From assembly GCA_033961575.1 (NCBI GenBank), contig CM066738.1:66067478-66131477 (forward strand): a DNA stretch of 64,000 nt, written 5' to 3'. Both the position numbers and the translations under genes were made by a program. The notes beneath the pieces were generated by a model. The model saw nothing but the letters and a program-made list of their open reading frames with translations. It made no database searches and was not told the origin of the DNA. Of the stretch, positions 1 to 11,706 are shown piece after piece. The DNA comes from Aselliscus stoliczkanus (taxonomy: Eukaryota; Chordata; Mammalia; Chiroptera; Hipposideridae). Within the stretch, counting starts at the first letter, position 1. Every line of letters starts with the position of its first letter.

Positions 1-186
1 AATAAGTACTGCTACTCCAGATATTTTTTCTCATTTCCATTTGCATGAAATATCTTATTCCATCTGTAAACAGCATATACATGGGTCCTATTTTCTTATC
101 CACTCAGCCACTCTCTGTCTTTTGATTGGAGCATTTAGCCCATTCACATTTAAAATGATTATTGATAGGTGCATATGTATTGCCAT
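1..186 (-). pseudogene. L1 ORF2 N-terminus (endonuclease start), broken, partial
   Basis: Begins with MAIHMHLSIIILNVNGLNAP at 186, the N-terminus of the APE-like endonuclease of L1 ORF2p. An in-frame TAG follows about 33 codons in, just after EWIRK. Next comes the deletion of about 47 nt that removes the catalytic-Glu segment (QETHL.. in the full L1 at 21276). It cannot encode an active endonuclease. It leaves the window at position 1. Confidence 0.8.
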
Positions 187-241
187 TTTGTTATTTGTAT
201 TTCTGGTCTCCTGGGTTAGCTTGTTTACCCCTTTCTTTTGT

Positions 242-1113
242 TTAAAAAATCCCTTTTAACATTTCTTGTAATGCTGGCTTGGTGGTAATGAATGCCTTAA
301 GCTTTTTCTTTTCTGAGAAGCTCTTTATTTCTCCTTCAATTTTAAATGATAGCCATGGTGGGTAGAGCAATTTTGGTTGTAGGCCTTTATTTTGTGTCAC
401 TTTGAATATCTCCTGCCACTCCACTCTGGCCTACAGAGTTTCTGTAGAAAAGTCAAGTGTTAGTCTAATAGGAGTTCCTTTGTATGTAACCTGCTGTCTT
501 TCTCTTGCTGCTTTTAGGATTCTGTCTCTGTCTTTAACCTTTGCCATTTTCACTATGATGTGCCTTTGTGTGGAACTGTTTGGGTTTAGCTTGTTTGAAA
601 CCCTCTGCACTTCCTGGGCATGTATGTTGATTTTCTTCACCAGAGTAGGGAAGTTTTCAGTCATTATTTTTCAAATACATTCTCGACCCCTTGCTTCTTC
701 TCTTCTCCTTCTGGTATTCCTATGAGTCGATGATGGTTGCGCTTCACCTTGTCCCATAGGGCTCTTAAACTATTTTCATTGTTTTTTATTCTTTGGTCTT
801 TTTGTTGTGCCAACTGGGTGAATTCTGCTATTTTGTCTTCCAAATCGCTGATCCGCTCCTCTGCTTCATCTACTCTAGTGGTGATTCCTTCGAGTGTGTT
901 CTTCATTTCAGTTATTGTATTCTTTAATTCTAACTGGTTGTTTTTTATGATTTTTCTCTCCTTCCTTATGTCCTCACTACGTTTGTTAAACATTCTTATC
1001 ATCAGTGTTCTAAACTCTGTCTCTGAAAGGTTGGATCCCTCTGTTTCATTTAGTTCCATTTCTAGAGGTTTCTTCTGATCTTTTACTTGTGACATGTTTC
1101 TTTGTTTCCTCAT
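242..1113 (-). pseudogene. L1 ORF1 (RNA-binding protein), broken
   Basis: Encodes an L1 ORF1p: N-terminal MRKQRNMSQ, a coiled coil of LEL..ITEM..LEGI..EAEERISDLEDKI type, an RRM-like middle (PRHIIVKMAKVKDRDRIL) and a C-terminal domain ending LQEMLKGIF. ORF1p normally trimerises and coats L1 RNA in cytoplasmic particles. Two breaks are visible. An A-run near 670 is one base shorter than in the copy at 29790 (five A instead of six), which shifts the frame after VFEK. A CAG codon near 430 has become TAG after the STETL motif. The three reading segments (1113-664, 664-431, 424-242) together cover the normal length of about 290 residues. Confidence 0.85.
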
Positions 1114-2225
1114 TCTGGCTGTTGCTCTGGGATTGCTTTGGTGTATTAGATAGATTACCAGGAGAGTCTGGCTGGATCATGCAGGTACACAGCTCACGGT
1201 CCAACACTCCCAGGAAAACTCCCAGTCTCAGCCTGTCCTAATCAGCTGCTCGCAGATCAGGCCAAGCAGCCCGAAAACCAAACACCAGCCTGGCAACTCT
1301 GCACATGCAGTGTGGAGAGCTGGGACCCGAGGTGGTTCATGCACTCCCGCGTCTCAGTGAGCAGCCTGTTGGAGCCAGAGCGCGCCCGTCAGGCATTTCC
1401 CTGGCAACACAGCACAAGCCAAGGAGAGGGTGGGGATCCAAGGTGGCTTGCACACTCCTGCATCTCAGTGAGCAACCAGAGGACACGTGCTCAGTGTTTC
1501 GCTGGCAATGCAGTATAAACTGGGCGGAGGGTGGGGATCCAAGGCTGCATGCTTTCGCATGCCCACACGCACTTCTGCGCCAATTCCACTAGACCAATGA
1601 GATCCCGGACCTGACCCTCTCTGGGAGGGCACAATCCTATCAAAATGGCGCCCTCCTCTACACCACCCATGTGCAAGCTCCACACCAGGGGAACAATAGT
1701 CCGAAAACCACCAGCCTCTCCACTAAAGGCGCCCAGTTCAGTCTGTCCCCACAGGCTCCTGGGTCCTGCTTACAGAACTACTCCCTCCACCAGGAACTGG
1801 GTGAGAGCTCACCAGCAAGCACGTTGTGCACTGGCTCCACTGATTCTCTTGCTGCTCTCAGCCTTACCAAGCTGAGCAAAGAGAGTCCTCACTAATTTCT
1901 ACTGCCAGCTATCTTGGAACTTCTCTTCCTGGCAAAGGAACTATGGGCTGGTGAGCTTGGTGTGCAGCTGGAAGTTCTCTCCCCCAACTGGAGAAGCCTC
2001 CCCACGGCTGAGGTGTCCCTGATGGGGCTCGCTGTCTCTCATCTCCACCCCTCCTCCTAGACTTGACGAGGCCTCCTCTTTAAGTTCTTCATTTAGTGGT
2101 TCTGTTCATCTAGTGTTCTGGGGATCTCCAGGGATGAATGTTGTATAAATTGTTTGTAATTTTGGTGTGATCCTGGGAGGCAGTTAGCACAGCATCTGTC
2201 TATTCCGCCATTTTGCCAGAAGTCC

Positions 2226-2772
2226 TCTGTTCTTTTTTGAAAAGATTTCATTAGGGAATTGGGGGACGGGAACAGCGGTGGGGAATTCGGAAAGGGGAAC
2301 AGACAAGTTGCAGTCCTTTTTTGTTCTTCAGTCTAGTTGTGGAGGATGTTGCTTCACTGGCCCATGTTGGTATTGTCATTGCGCTCTGTCTGCGTGAGGC
2401 AGTCGCTCACTGGCCTCTGGACCATCAGTCATGGCAGCTTCCAGCAGTTCACAGTGGCTGCTAGCTGCTCATGCTGGTTGCCAGATACTCATGCTGGCTG
2501 TCGGCCACTCATGCTGGCTGCCGACCATTCACTGTAGCCTATGGCAGCCCACTATAGCAGAAGCTGCAGCCCACACCGTCGCTGGCCATCTTAGCTATAG
2601 AGGCAACGTTCACCATCTTAGCTACAGAGGCAACCAGGTGGAGCTGTTGTGCACCACCTTAGCTGTAGAGGGAAGTTTCATTGGCCCTTATATGTGGGAA
2701 CTGCACCGGGGCCCTGCTGCTCAGAGCTGGCATCCCAGGCCAGCTCCCAACCAATGTGCCACTCAGCTGGCC
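2226..2772 (-). mobile_element. Composite tRNA-headed SINE, copy A
   Basis: In the minus direction it begins with a short tRNA-like SINE head (GGCCAGCTGAGTGGC.. near 2772). A middle part follows with short tandem repeats of an ACTCATGCTGGCTGCC-type unit (2449-2540) and repeated CTTAGCTATAGAGGCAAC blocks (2590-2670). The tail reads CTCCACAACTAGACTG.. and AATTCCCTAATGAAATC. The same architecture recurs at 6213-6661 and 6662-7130. This copy has the most middle repeats. It lies inside the ORF1 start of an older L1; possible target-site copies CTCTGTTCTTTTTT and TTCCTGGTTTTTCA flank it but are diverged. Confidence 0.75.
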
Positions 2773-4192
2773 TTCCTGGTTTTTCATTTGGGATATATTT
2801 CTTTGTTTCCTCATTTTGGCTGCCTATCTGTGTTTGTTTCTATGTATTAATTGGGTTGCTATTTCTCCCAGTCTTACTGGGTTGCCTTAAGTAATAGGTG
2901 TCCTGTGGGGCTCAGTGGCACAGTCTCCTTGGTCACCTGAACCAGGTTCTTCAGGAGTGTCCCTTGTCTAGGTTGTGTGTGCCAGCATATAATAGTTGAG
3001 ACTTTATTGCTGTTGACATGTCAGTGGTGGCATTAACCCTCAGGCTGATTAGCTATGGGTTTTGGCCACATCCACAGCTTATGGGCTGCTGTGCAAGGAG
3101 CTTACCCCACAAGGCAGGATTTGCTCCAGTTGGCTCTGGTGCCTGTTGAGACTACCTTTTGTGTGTGCCATTGGTGGGGTTAATTGGGAGGTACTCTTCT
3201 GTGGTCTGAAGCCAACCTGCTAGTATGTTGGTTCTGGGGCCTCTTGGGAGAGGCTCTGGTGAAGGCCCAGGTCTGCCACTGTCTGTGACAAGCCAGGGAT
3301 TGCCTGGTAGAAGCTATAAAGTAATCTGTGGTTTGTTGCTGCCTGTGCTGTACCTGGAGGTATGTGGGAGACACCACGCTGTGAACTGAGGATGGCTGCC
3401 ACCAGTACTGGGTCTGGTTTTGTTCTGCAAAAAGCCAGTATACTCTGAGGCCTGCTGCCTCCTGCTGGTTGGCATAAGGTTCATCTACTGATAAAGCCTC
3501 CTGTGGTATGCAAGTTAGGTGAGGCAGGGTCTCAGTGAGTCAGCAGGGCAAAATGGTGGTGCTCACTAGGCCATTCAGATTCAGATTTGGCCTGTTTGGG
3601 GCTGACTCAACACAGGAGATTGTGTCCACCTGCCAGCTGCATGGGAGGAGGGCCCCACACAGGGAAAATGGAGACCCTCCAGTCCTCATCCTGAAGTTAC
3701 ACAACTCAGTCCCTCCTCATATATCTCTGATGCCACCAGAGTCACTGTCCCTTTGCCAGAGCCCAGGTTGTGTGCCTGTGTGGGCCCTTTAGGAGGATGT
3801 CTGAGTTTCCTTCATTCTTCCATCTCACCCAGACGGTTGTATGTTTTACAACCAGAAGTTGTGGGGGCTCCTCTTTCTAGCACCAGTACTCTGGTTTGGG
3901 GAGCCTGGTGTGGGTAGGTTGGTCCCTTGCTCCTTCATGGGGAACCTCTGTGTCTGAGATATCTCTCCCAATTTTCAACTGCCACGCATGTGTGTGGGAC
4001 CAGCCCATTTCACGTCTCTGCCACTCCTGCCAGCCTCAATGTGCCTTCTTCTTTATATCCTTAGTTATAAAACTTCTATTCAGCTAGACTTATGATGATT
4101 CTCCAGGTGATTATTCTATAATTTAGTTGTAATTCATGTGTTCATGGGATGAGGCAAGCACAGCATTTATCTACTCTGCCATCTTGGGTCCT
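2773..4192 (-). mobile_element. Old L1, 5' UTR and first codons of ORF1
   Basis: Minus-strand L1 with its 5' end near 4192, where a CAAGATGGCAGAG motif of the YY1 type typical of L1 promoters is seen (4174-4188). The body to 2815 is a diverged 5' UTR of about 1.4 kb unlike the other L1s here. The ORF1 start (MRKQRNI-like) is at 2814. The rest of ORF1 is displaced by the composite SINE and half-L1 copy A and would lie left of the window. Confidence 0.7.
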
Positions 4193-5051
4193 GTATATTA
4201 TATACTTTTAAGGACTATGTAGCTTAAGTGTATTTGCTCTGGGGATGAAAATAAAATCCACTGTGAAGTGGGGTCACTGTCATTAGTTACTTTATAATTA
4301 TACCTGGATGCTTCAGCCTGCCATGACTCCTAGCTGAAATTTCACATACAAATTTCATTAGAAAATACTTCTTTAGGTTGTCAAAGTTTGGAAAGAGGAA
4401 TGCTGAGACTGGATGATCACAAAGACAGGATCTGAAGTGGGGAGTATGTTAAGAGGATACTAAGGGAAGAGGAGAAATTAGAAGTGTTTTTGGTATTATG
4501 TATAAGCACCAGATTTGCTTCCTGGAAAGTATAATGGTTGAGGTTTTTAAAAAGAGCCCTCTGTTTGTTGAGACCAGTTTGCAAAGGCAGGATTAAAGGT
4601 TCCTTGAGAGCATTCTTTCTTTCCTTGACCTTCAAACTCCTTTTCCTTCTCTTCTCCTCACCTGAAACCTTTTTTTGATTTCTCCTTCTCTCCCTGCTGT
4701 CTATTTCCTCCTTCTTGTCCAATGTCATTTTTGCAATTGTCTCAACACTTCCACATTTGCCAGACTATTTGTATTTTCTTCTTTCTTGAGAATGCCCAGT
4801 ACAAAGAGTGTAAATCATTTTAGGGAGGAGGAGGAAGGGGAGATTCTTAATGAAAAATAAGGACAACAGGCCTTGATATTCCAGCAGAATTCATTGAAAT
4901 TCCTAGACATAAAAAATAAGGGAATAACATTGACATGTCATGGTAGATGACAGCAATAACTCCTCTGGAGAAGGCCTTTCCAGATACTTTGGTTAGAATA
5001 GGTTTTTATATAATTTTATCTTCAGGTGATAGAAGCTAACATTTTGTGCTT
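4193..5051. other. Unique intergenic sequence
   Basis: No gene, known repeat or convincing reading frame is visible. The short ORFs here lack any recognisable motif. Confidence 0.5.
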
Positions 5052-5135
5052 ATTATCTATATCTATATCTATATATCTATATCTATATCTATACGCATAT
5101 GTATGTATATATGCATGTATATCTATCTATCTATG
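5052..5135. repeat. Simple repeat (TATATC/TATC)n
   Basis: Imperfect tandem TATCTATA units grade into GTATGTATATATGC and then TATC units. Confidence 0.9.
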
Positions 5136-5348
5136 GAGATAGAGTCAGTCATGTGGACTTTTCTCCTTTGCTGTTTGACTTGGGCATAGACAGCCACAGC
5201 TCTTAACCAAAGGGCCACTCGGATGGCTGAAGTATATGCTTCATTATTGTAATCGTTTTAACTTTATCTTGGACATATATTGTATTAGGTAAGGCTATAG
5301 ACATAGACTGAAATATGAGCAGCTATGATAAAGAAATATGATTGAGGT

Positions 5349-5580
5349 AGTAAAGAACATAGGCTATGGAATCAGTTGTCTCAGTGTGCCTCTCTCTTCC
5401 ATCTCTTAGAACCTGGCTGAAGCTGGAAAAATTATTTATCCTTTATGGCTGCCAATTGCCTGATATGTAAAATGGGGATAATAATAGTACTAGCTTAGAG
5501 CTAAATGAGTAATGTAGGCAAAGCATTGAGTACAATGGCTAGCATAGATTATATATCCAATAAATATTAGCTATTATAGT
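5349..5580 (+). repeat. MIR SINE (ancient)
   Basis: Diverged match to the MIR layout: a tRNA-derived start (ACATAGGCTATGGAATCAG), the core with TGTAAAATGGGGATAATAA, and the tail CAATAAATATTAGCTATTAT. Assigned by recall of the family consensus. Confidence 0.75.
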
Positions 5581-6197
5581 TGCTATATTTGAAAATATGA
5601 ACAAAAACTCCAGAGAAGGAACAAAAATTGTTAGGTTTTGGTAAAAAAAAAAAAAGTTTCTCAAAGATCAAAAATGTTATGAGTGTTCATGATTTTCACT
5701 CTTGGGTCACAAAAGTAAAAAAATAATGTGGTAATAAAGATTCATGAAATATTATAAAACGTGAACATTTAGAATGTTTTGTTTTAACAAAATATTTTGT
5801 TATTTAATGTAAAAAATTAGAGCCATAGTTGCACTATGTTCCACTGAATAAATTGAAAATAAATTTAATGACAATATCACACACAAAAAGTGAATTGTGA
5901 TTTAACAGCTAATCTGAGAGTGGAAGGAAATAGAAGAAAAGTTTAGGGACAAATTACTCAATATTTGTATTTACCCAAAAAGTAATGCTTTCTTCAAGTA
6001 GCAATGGATGGTTGGGATGTAACTATTGGCTAGTGTAAATTTGGGCTTTATCTGTGAATCCTAGTTACTCATATCCAATCATCAGGGGTAATTGGGAGTT
6101 AGCTGCATTGTAGAATAGAATAATATGACTAGTTTAGAGTGTTCTCAACTGAAACAAAGACTGGGTGCAACTGAAACAAATATCCAAGCTGAATACT
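5581..6197. other. AT-rich unique sequence
   Basis: No gene or clear repeat seen, apart from an A13 run near 5643. Confidence 0.5.
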
Positions 6198-6212
6198 TAA
6201 CTATTATCTTTT

Positions 6213-6661
6213 TTTAAAAAAGATTTTATTGGGGAATTGGGGGAGGGAAACAGCATTGGGTAACCAGGGAAGGGGAACAGACAAGTCGCTGTCCTTTTTT
6301 GTTCTTCAGTCTAGTTGTGGAGGACATTGCTTCACTCTTCACTGGCCCATGTTGGTATCGTCATTGTGCTCTTCCCAGATGAGGCAGATCTGCCACTGGC
6401 CTCTGGATGGCCGCTCACTGCGGCTCGTGGCAGCTCACACAGGCTGCCAGTCACTCACGCTGGCTGCCAGCCATGCACTGTAGCCTATGGCAGCCCACTG
6501 CAGCAGGGACTGCAGCTATGCTATCCCCAGGGACTCACAATAGCCCAGCTCCAGGTGGAGCTGTTGTTCACCATCTTAGCTGTAGAGGGCAGTGTCACTG
6601 GCCCTCATATGTGGGATCTGAACTGGAGCCCTGCTGCTCAGAGCCAGCGTCCCAAGCCAGC
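6213..6661 (-). mobile_element. Composite SINE, copy B (outer part)
   Basis: Same architecture as 2226-2772: tail GATTTTATTGGGGAATTGGG at the left, middle tandem repeats near 6420-6490, head toward the right. The head is interrupted at 6662 by copy C and resumes at 7131-7172. Target-site copies TTAACTATTATCTTTT occur at about 6197 and 7174, so B is an independent insertion. Confidence 0.8.
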
Positions 6662-7130
6662 TCTTTTTTTTTTTTTATAAAGATTTTTATTGGGGAATTG
6701 GGGGAGGGAAACAGTGTTGGGGAACCAGGGAAGGGGAACAGGCAAGTTGCTGTCCTTTTGTTCTTCAGTCTAGTTGTTGAGGACATTACTTCACTGGCCC
6801 ATGTTGGCATCATCATTGCGTTCTTCTCAGGTGAGGCAGATCAGTCACTGGCCTCTGGATGGCCGCTCACAGTGGCTCTTGGCAGCTCACAGCGGCTGCC
6901 AGCCTCTCATGCTGGCTGCCAGCCACTCACTGTGTAGCCTACGGCAGCCCACTGCAGCAGGGGCTGCAGCTATGCCATCCTCGGGGACTCATAGCAGCCC
7001 AGCTCCAGGTGGAGCTGCTGTTCACCATCTTAGCTGTAGATGGCAGTGTCACTGGCCCTAACATGTGGGATCCAAACTGGGGCTGCTGACATCCCAAACC
7101 AGCTCTTAACCAATGTGCCACTCGGCCAGC
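6662..7130 (-). mobile_element. Composite SINE, copy C, inserted in copy B
   Basis: A complete element of about 470 bp with its A-tail (as T-run) at 6662-6677 and tRNA-like head ending near 7130. It sits in the head of copy B. Flanking copies CCCAAGCCAGCTC (6650) and CCCAAGACAGCTG (7132) are the target-site duplication, now diverged. Confidence 0.8.
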
Positions 7131-7172
7131 TCCCAAGACAGCTGTTAACCAATGAGCCACTTGGCCAACCCC
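7131..7172 (-). mobile_element. Composite SINE, copy B (tRNA-like head remainder)
   Basis: Remaining head of copy B after the insertion of copy C; it ends GAGCCACTTGGCCAACCCC at the 5' end of the element. Confidence 0.75.
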
Positions 7173-7189
7173 TTAACTATTATCTTTTC

Positions 7190-7921
7190 AAACACACAAT
7201 GGTATATTTACTTCTGATACATGTTTGTGTTGACCTTATGATATAATTGTGTTCAGTTGTAAATTGTTTTTCCAGAAATAAATATTGTGAGGAAAATCAG
7301 TTGACTTAAGAACATGAGGCTGAATTTTAGCTGTAGGTACTGATCAGAAAACTTTGGCAGTATCATAGCATTCCCTGTAGAATTCTGTAATAGTTTAAGT
7401 GTCATGAAAAACATTTTGCAATTTATCATTATAATGTAATAGAGAAGTACCTTATGGGGATGATGCTAGAAAAGGCTTTTATATGATTACATCATATGGT
7501 GATAGATGCTAACAATTTGAGTTTATTATGAGAACAGTTTTTCTGAAGAGAATTCTTGATAAATTTTGCAATTGCTGTTCACAAGATATATATAGATATA
7601 GCTTATATTACATCATAAATATAAATAATGGAGTTAGAAGTAGGCAAGAGGGATTTAAATTTGTCTGGATAGAACAAATTAGAATCTGCATGTTTGCCCA
7701 GGTCTCATTTTGACTAAAGGATGACTGGGAATTGTGAAAAGAAAACAATTCTAAGAAAATACTTACTAGAATTATAATCTATGCCTTTGTAATTCATGAC
7801 CTTTGGAGTAAATTATTGAAGGGCACACAAGTGGAGGTCAGAAAGAATATCCCTTAGATATATGTGGATCAATACATAGACTGAGAATTATTAGATATCT
7901 AGAGCTCACTATATCTGTATT
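7190..7921. other. Unique intergenic sequence
   Basis: AT-rich; no gene or repeat family recognised. Confidence 0.5.
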
Positions 7922-8051
7922 CTTTTTTTTTTTTTTTTTTTTTTTTTAGCTGAGCCATCCTACCACCTGTTGGCAGCTCAGCTCAGGCCGGACATCGAAC
8001 TGCTATTGCTCAGAGCTCTCACTCTTGAACTGAGCCACTAGGCTGGTCCTT
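7922..8051 (-). mobile_element. tRNA-derived SINE (bat-like family)
   Basis: The A-tail appears as a T-run (7922-7947). The head, read in minus, is GGACCAGCCTAGTGGCTCAG with A- and B-box-like segments (near GCAGTTCGATGTCC). Likely target-site copies are TATATCTGTATTCTT and TATATCTACATTTTT. The sequence differs from the GGGCCGGCC SINEs, so it is a second family. Confidence 0.75.
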
Positions 8052-9544
8052 ATATCTACATTTTTAAAGTTCATGTCATAGGATAAGTAACAGTCTTCTT
8101 ATTACCTGTAGGAGTCATATGCTAAATTGAGAATATGTGTATTTCAGAAATGAAGATGTCAACTTCTTTCTGACTCCAGTAACTTTAGGGCTAACCTTAC
8201 CCAGGAAGAGTTCAAAGCCTCTGCTAGAACCTGCCTGTTACTGTACAGCTGAGGGAGGTAAATAAAATATACATGCATATGAGTGTATTTTAGTTTACTG
8301 ACTAATGTCAATCATCAAAAATTTAATGAATGTTTACTGTATAGGTAGTGTTGTGAAAGGTACTATGAGATGTCAGGAAGGCATAATACTCATATGTGGC
8401 TTCCACTCACTGAATACTGTAATCAGGATTTATGACTGGGCCTACCTAACTGCAAATCCTATACATTTTATTACACTATAACATTGGCTAGGCGTTTTTA
8501 TTTTACATTATTTTATTTAATATTTACTGTAGGCTTGCAAAGAAATTATTATTATTTATAATTTGTGCAGAAACCTCAACCATTTATACAGAAGGAAACC
8601 ACTTAGTGATATAAGAAATGGAAAAGCATTTTTTTTTTTTTTGGTTGTCTCATGATTATAATGGATTCAGCAGAAAAATTCTTTGGCTCTTAGTCCAGTG
8701 CTTTCTTGTCTGCATCACAAAGAAGTCTCTGGGAAACAAGTGTCTAGAACCAAGGATAGAGAAAGATGGGATCAGATATAAAATACACACTTCTAAGGAA
8801 CCAAAGAAGAGCAAGAACAGGATTGGGAGCAACGCTGGTTCTTCTGTTTAACAGTGGTATTGCAAACTAAGGAATTCTGGAAGTAAGACTTGGCTATGAA
8901 ATGGAACAAAAGTACATTAGGGCCAATTAACCATAAATAGTTGTGCTTTAAAAAATCCTTCCTGTTTAAGAAGTGTAAGAAATGGTTTCTTTTTTTCTTT
9001 TTCATTTTTTTTCTGCATATGTAACAGACCAAAAATTATAATGTTGAAAATTTATTTTGAGGATGTATATTAGAAAAGCATTTTTCAAAATCAAAAGAAC
9101 TAAGTCAGTTATACTCTAATACAGGCTCTTGCTTATACAGTTGTGAAAATATTACCATTCTCTTTTTTTTTTTATGAGGAAACAGAAGTCTGGAGGAGGT
9201 AAATAACCTTCCTAAGTTTTTACTTCTGGAGTATATGCAAACCTCATTTATAAATCCATAGTCTGTTAATTTTTCCCTATATCATGTTGCATTCCTCTGA
9301 ACTGGGGATTTCAGCATGGCTATGGCAGACAGGATTTTTATGGGCACACAGAAGTATAAGATAACTACTCATCTCTTAAGATAATTAGAGAGATACAGGA
9401 CCCATCACCCAGCTCTTAAGGTGATTAGAGAAATGTCCTTGTGATTCTAAACCAGGCCAACCCTCTTTGGAGGGCTTTGTTTATAATAGGTATTTAATAC
9501 CCTTTAGTTGAATGAGTGCATAGCTTCTTACCTTGACCTAGATT
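8052..9544. other. Unique intergenic sequence
   Basis: No gene recognised. A small local duplication (CTCTTAAG..GATTAGAGA-type, near 9371 and 9414) is the only structure noticed. Confidence 0.5.
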
Positions 9545-9840
9545 CTTTTTTTTTTAAATTAAAGTTTATTGAGGTGACAATTGTTAGTAAATTACATAGG
9601 TATCAGGTGTACAATTCTGTAATACATCATGTGTTCACCACCCAGAGTCAGTTCTCCTTCCATCACCATTATATTTGATTCAGTTTACCCTCATCTATCA
9701 CCCTCCTCCGCCCTTACCCTCTGGTAACCACTGAACTATTGTCTGTATCTATTTCTTTGTTTGTTTATCTTATTCCCTTGTTGCTTTCAGTTTTGTATCC
9801 CACATATCAGTAAAATCATGTGGTTCTCGACTTTTTCTGC
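9545..9840 (-). mobile_element. Old L1 3' end fragment
   Basis: The 3' UTR of an older L1 lineage (AAGTTTATTGAGGTGACAATTG at the left, GTATCCCACATATCAGT near 9796). It is the same type as 25893-26200 and different from the GTTTCAGGTGTACAACAC 3' ends of the younger L1s. Confidence 0.75.
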
Positions 9841-11212
9841 CTAATTTATTCTTAAATGAGCCCATAAGAGGCTTTTTCGTGAACCAAAATATTTGTCTTC
9901 AAAGGGAACCCACTGTATTAGCCCAGTGTTCTTTTGACAAATGCTTGGTAATCACTAATTTTAAAACTGCTAGGGGTGAAGAAGACAATCTCAATTGGAG
10001 CCCACACTAGAGTGCTCAATGCATGTGGGAACAGGTGATTTATCCCATCTGCTTCTGGGGGACATAGAAGCCATAAGCCAACAGTAAGTATCTTCACATT
10101 ACTGCTCCTTTATCATTTATCAGGGCTCACTGGTGCTCACCAGATGGGCTTTTATGAGACATTACAGTTATTCTCTTTTTAGATAGCTTATCTACATCCT
10201 TTTTTAAAATTATAATTCAACTCTGAAGTACTAGGAAAATGAGCTGCTTGCCATAATCATTAGTTTGAAAAGTTTAAATATCACCCATTTTGTGCATGTT
10301 GTATTTCAAAATTAAAACAAAGTTCATCTAAAAGGTGAAAAAAGTAGCGACAGTAGTCTTTTCCAAGAAATATCAGGTTTTTCATTGTTAATTAGTTAAT
10401 ACAGTATTTGTAAAGTGCTTAGAAGATGAAAAGACTGTGTAATTAAGTATAGCCTTTCTTATCAGCACCAATGGACTTGAATCACATTATAAGGTCATAG
10501 TCTATCTATTTTGCTACACTGGAGAGTTTTTTCTTTATATTGTAGTCATTTTTTTAGAAGAAAATATGGAAAGAAATTATTCTCCTTTGGTTTCTTTCAA
10601 TGTTTCCTGCCCTTAAACCAATTGATATTTTTGTAGATAATGTTGGCTTTGTAATCCAGTCATAGGTTCATAATGCCAGCCGGCAGGGATGCAGTAGACT
10701 GGCATAGCAATGAACTGTAAATATACCTCTCTAATCCTGCCCTTCCACCCTATTCTGAGTAGTCTACTACTTACTGTCTATAGGACAGCTGTCTCAGATG
10801 TCTACCGACTCCCTAAAACAAAACGTAATTTGAACCAAGATGTCCACTTAGATTGTTACCCCTAATTTTATTCTGATTTCAGTAATGCCATCCTTTTTAC
10901 TGTCAGGATTGTAATTTTATAGTTGCCATCTATCACTCCTTTTTTTAATCTCAGTTGTCTAGCCTGTTATTAAATCCCAGACTTATTGGATTCATCTTCT
11001 CTTTAACAGGATCCCAGTGACAGCTTTGGTTTAGGTCTTCTGGCCACTTATTACTTTCTGCTTCTATTTGTTTATATGAGCACATTTTTACATTTTGAAA
11101 GGGTACTTAAACATCCCAGGTTAAAGCTTTTTTTTCCCTTTAAACAAGGATTTCCATTTTAAATTATAAACAACAGCCTCATATGTGGGAATAACATTTG
11201 TTATCATTATTT
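9841..11212. other. Unique intergenic sequence
   Basis: No gene or repeat family recognised; ORFs are short and without motif. Confidence 0.5.
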
Positions 11213-11227
11213 TGTAATGGTAATACT

Positions 11228-11348
11228 GTATTTTCAATTTTTTATTTTATTTTTTGAGGGCAGTGTCACGGCCCTCATATGTGGGATCCAAACCGGGGCC
11301 GCTGGCTTCCCAAGCCAGCTTTTAACCGCTGCGTCACTCAGCCGGCCC
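11228..11348 (-). mobile_element. Short GGGCCGGCC-type tRNA SINE
   Basis: Minus-strand SINE of about 90 bp plus an A/T-rich tail. The head is GGGCCGGCTGAGTGACGC and the B-box-like segment is CCCGGTTTGGATCCCAC-type. An exact 15-bp target-site duplication, TGTAATGGTAATACT, lies at 11213-11227 and 11349-11363. Confidence 0.9.
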
Positions 11349-11706
11349 TGTAATGGTAATACTTTAAAATTCTACCTTCAGTTGAAGTCCTACCTAAGAA
11401 AATCCTAATGGTTTGTTGTGGGAGACAACTAAGGAAATTTCTTGTTTTCATTAGTGAATTATTTATTTTGCAATTAATCAAGGTTGGCATGCTCTTTAAA
11501 CTTTTATATTGAAGACTCATAACTTAAAAATTCATAAAATTCTGAGCAATTATTTATTTATAATATCAACACCCAAGAACCCAGGGGGAAAAAGAGCAAT
11601 GAGTTCATATTCACATAAAATTACTTATGTAGGGGAGGAAAAATTCTCCTCTACCCTCTTTGGGTCTCTGGCTGGACTTAAGAATTAAACTGCTATAAGA
11701 CAGATT

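Larger units (their letters stand above)
1..2225 (-). mobile_element. Half-L1 copy A, 5' part (runs off the left edge)
   Basis: Read on the minus strand, the element starts at 2225 with the same 5' end as the copies at 28343 and 62538 (GGACTTC..AAAATGGC). It carries about 1.1 kb of 5' UTR, a broken ORF1 (1113 to 242) and the first codons of ORF2 (from 186). Positions 41-88 show the deletion of about 47 nt in the ORF2 endonuclease region that is shared with the three other half-L1 copies, so I place it in that family. The window starts before the diagnostic ORF2/3' UTR junction would be seen. The 5' UTR holds about two tandem units of roughly 110 bp (near 1340 and 1449). Confidence 0.85.

Noticed and set aside
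2431..2850. 139-codon ORF with Cys/His-rich repeats
   Set aside because: Product of the composite SINE middle repeats and old L1 5' UTR; ends in unrelated sequence.
6407..6937. 176-codon ORF
   Set aside because: It runs across two composite SINEs, including a T-rich tail, and reads tandem repeats (LPASHAGCQ-like). Not a gene.
8618..8851. 77-codon ORF, possible small gene
   Set aside because: No motif, begins at a T-run (poly-Phe), no splice or conservation evidence visible from sequence alone.
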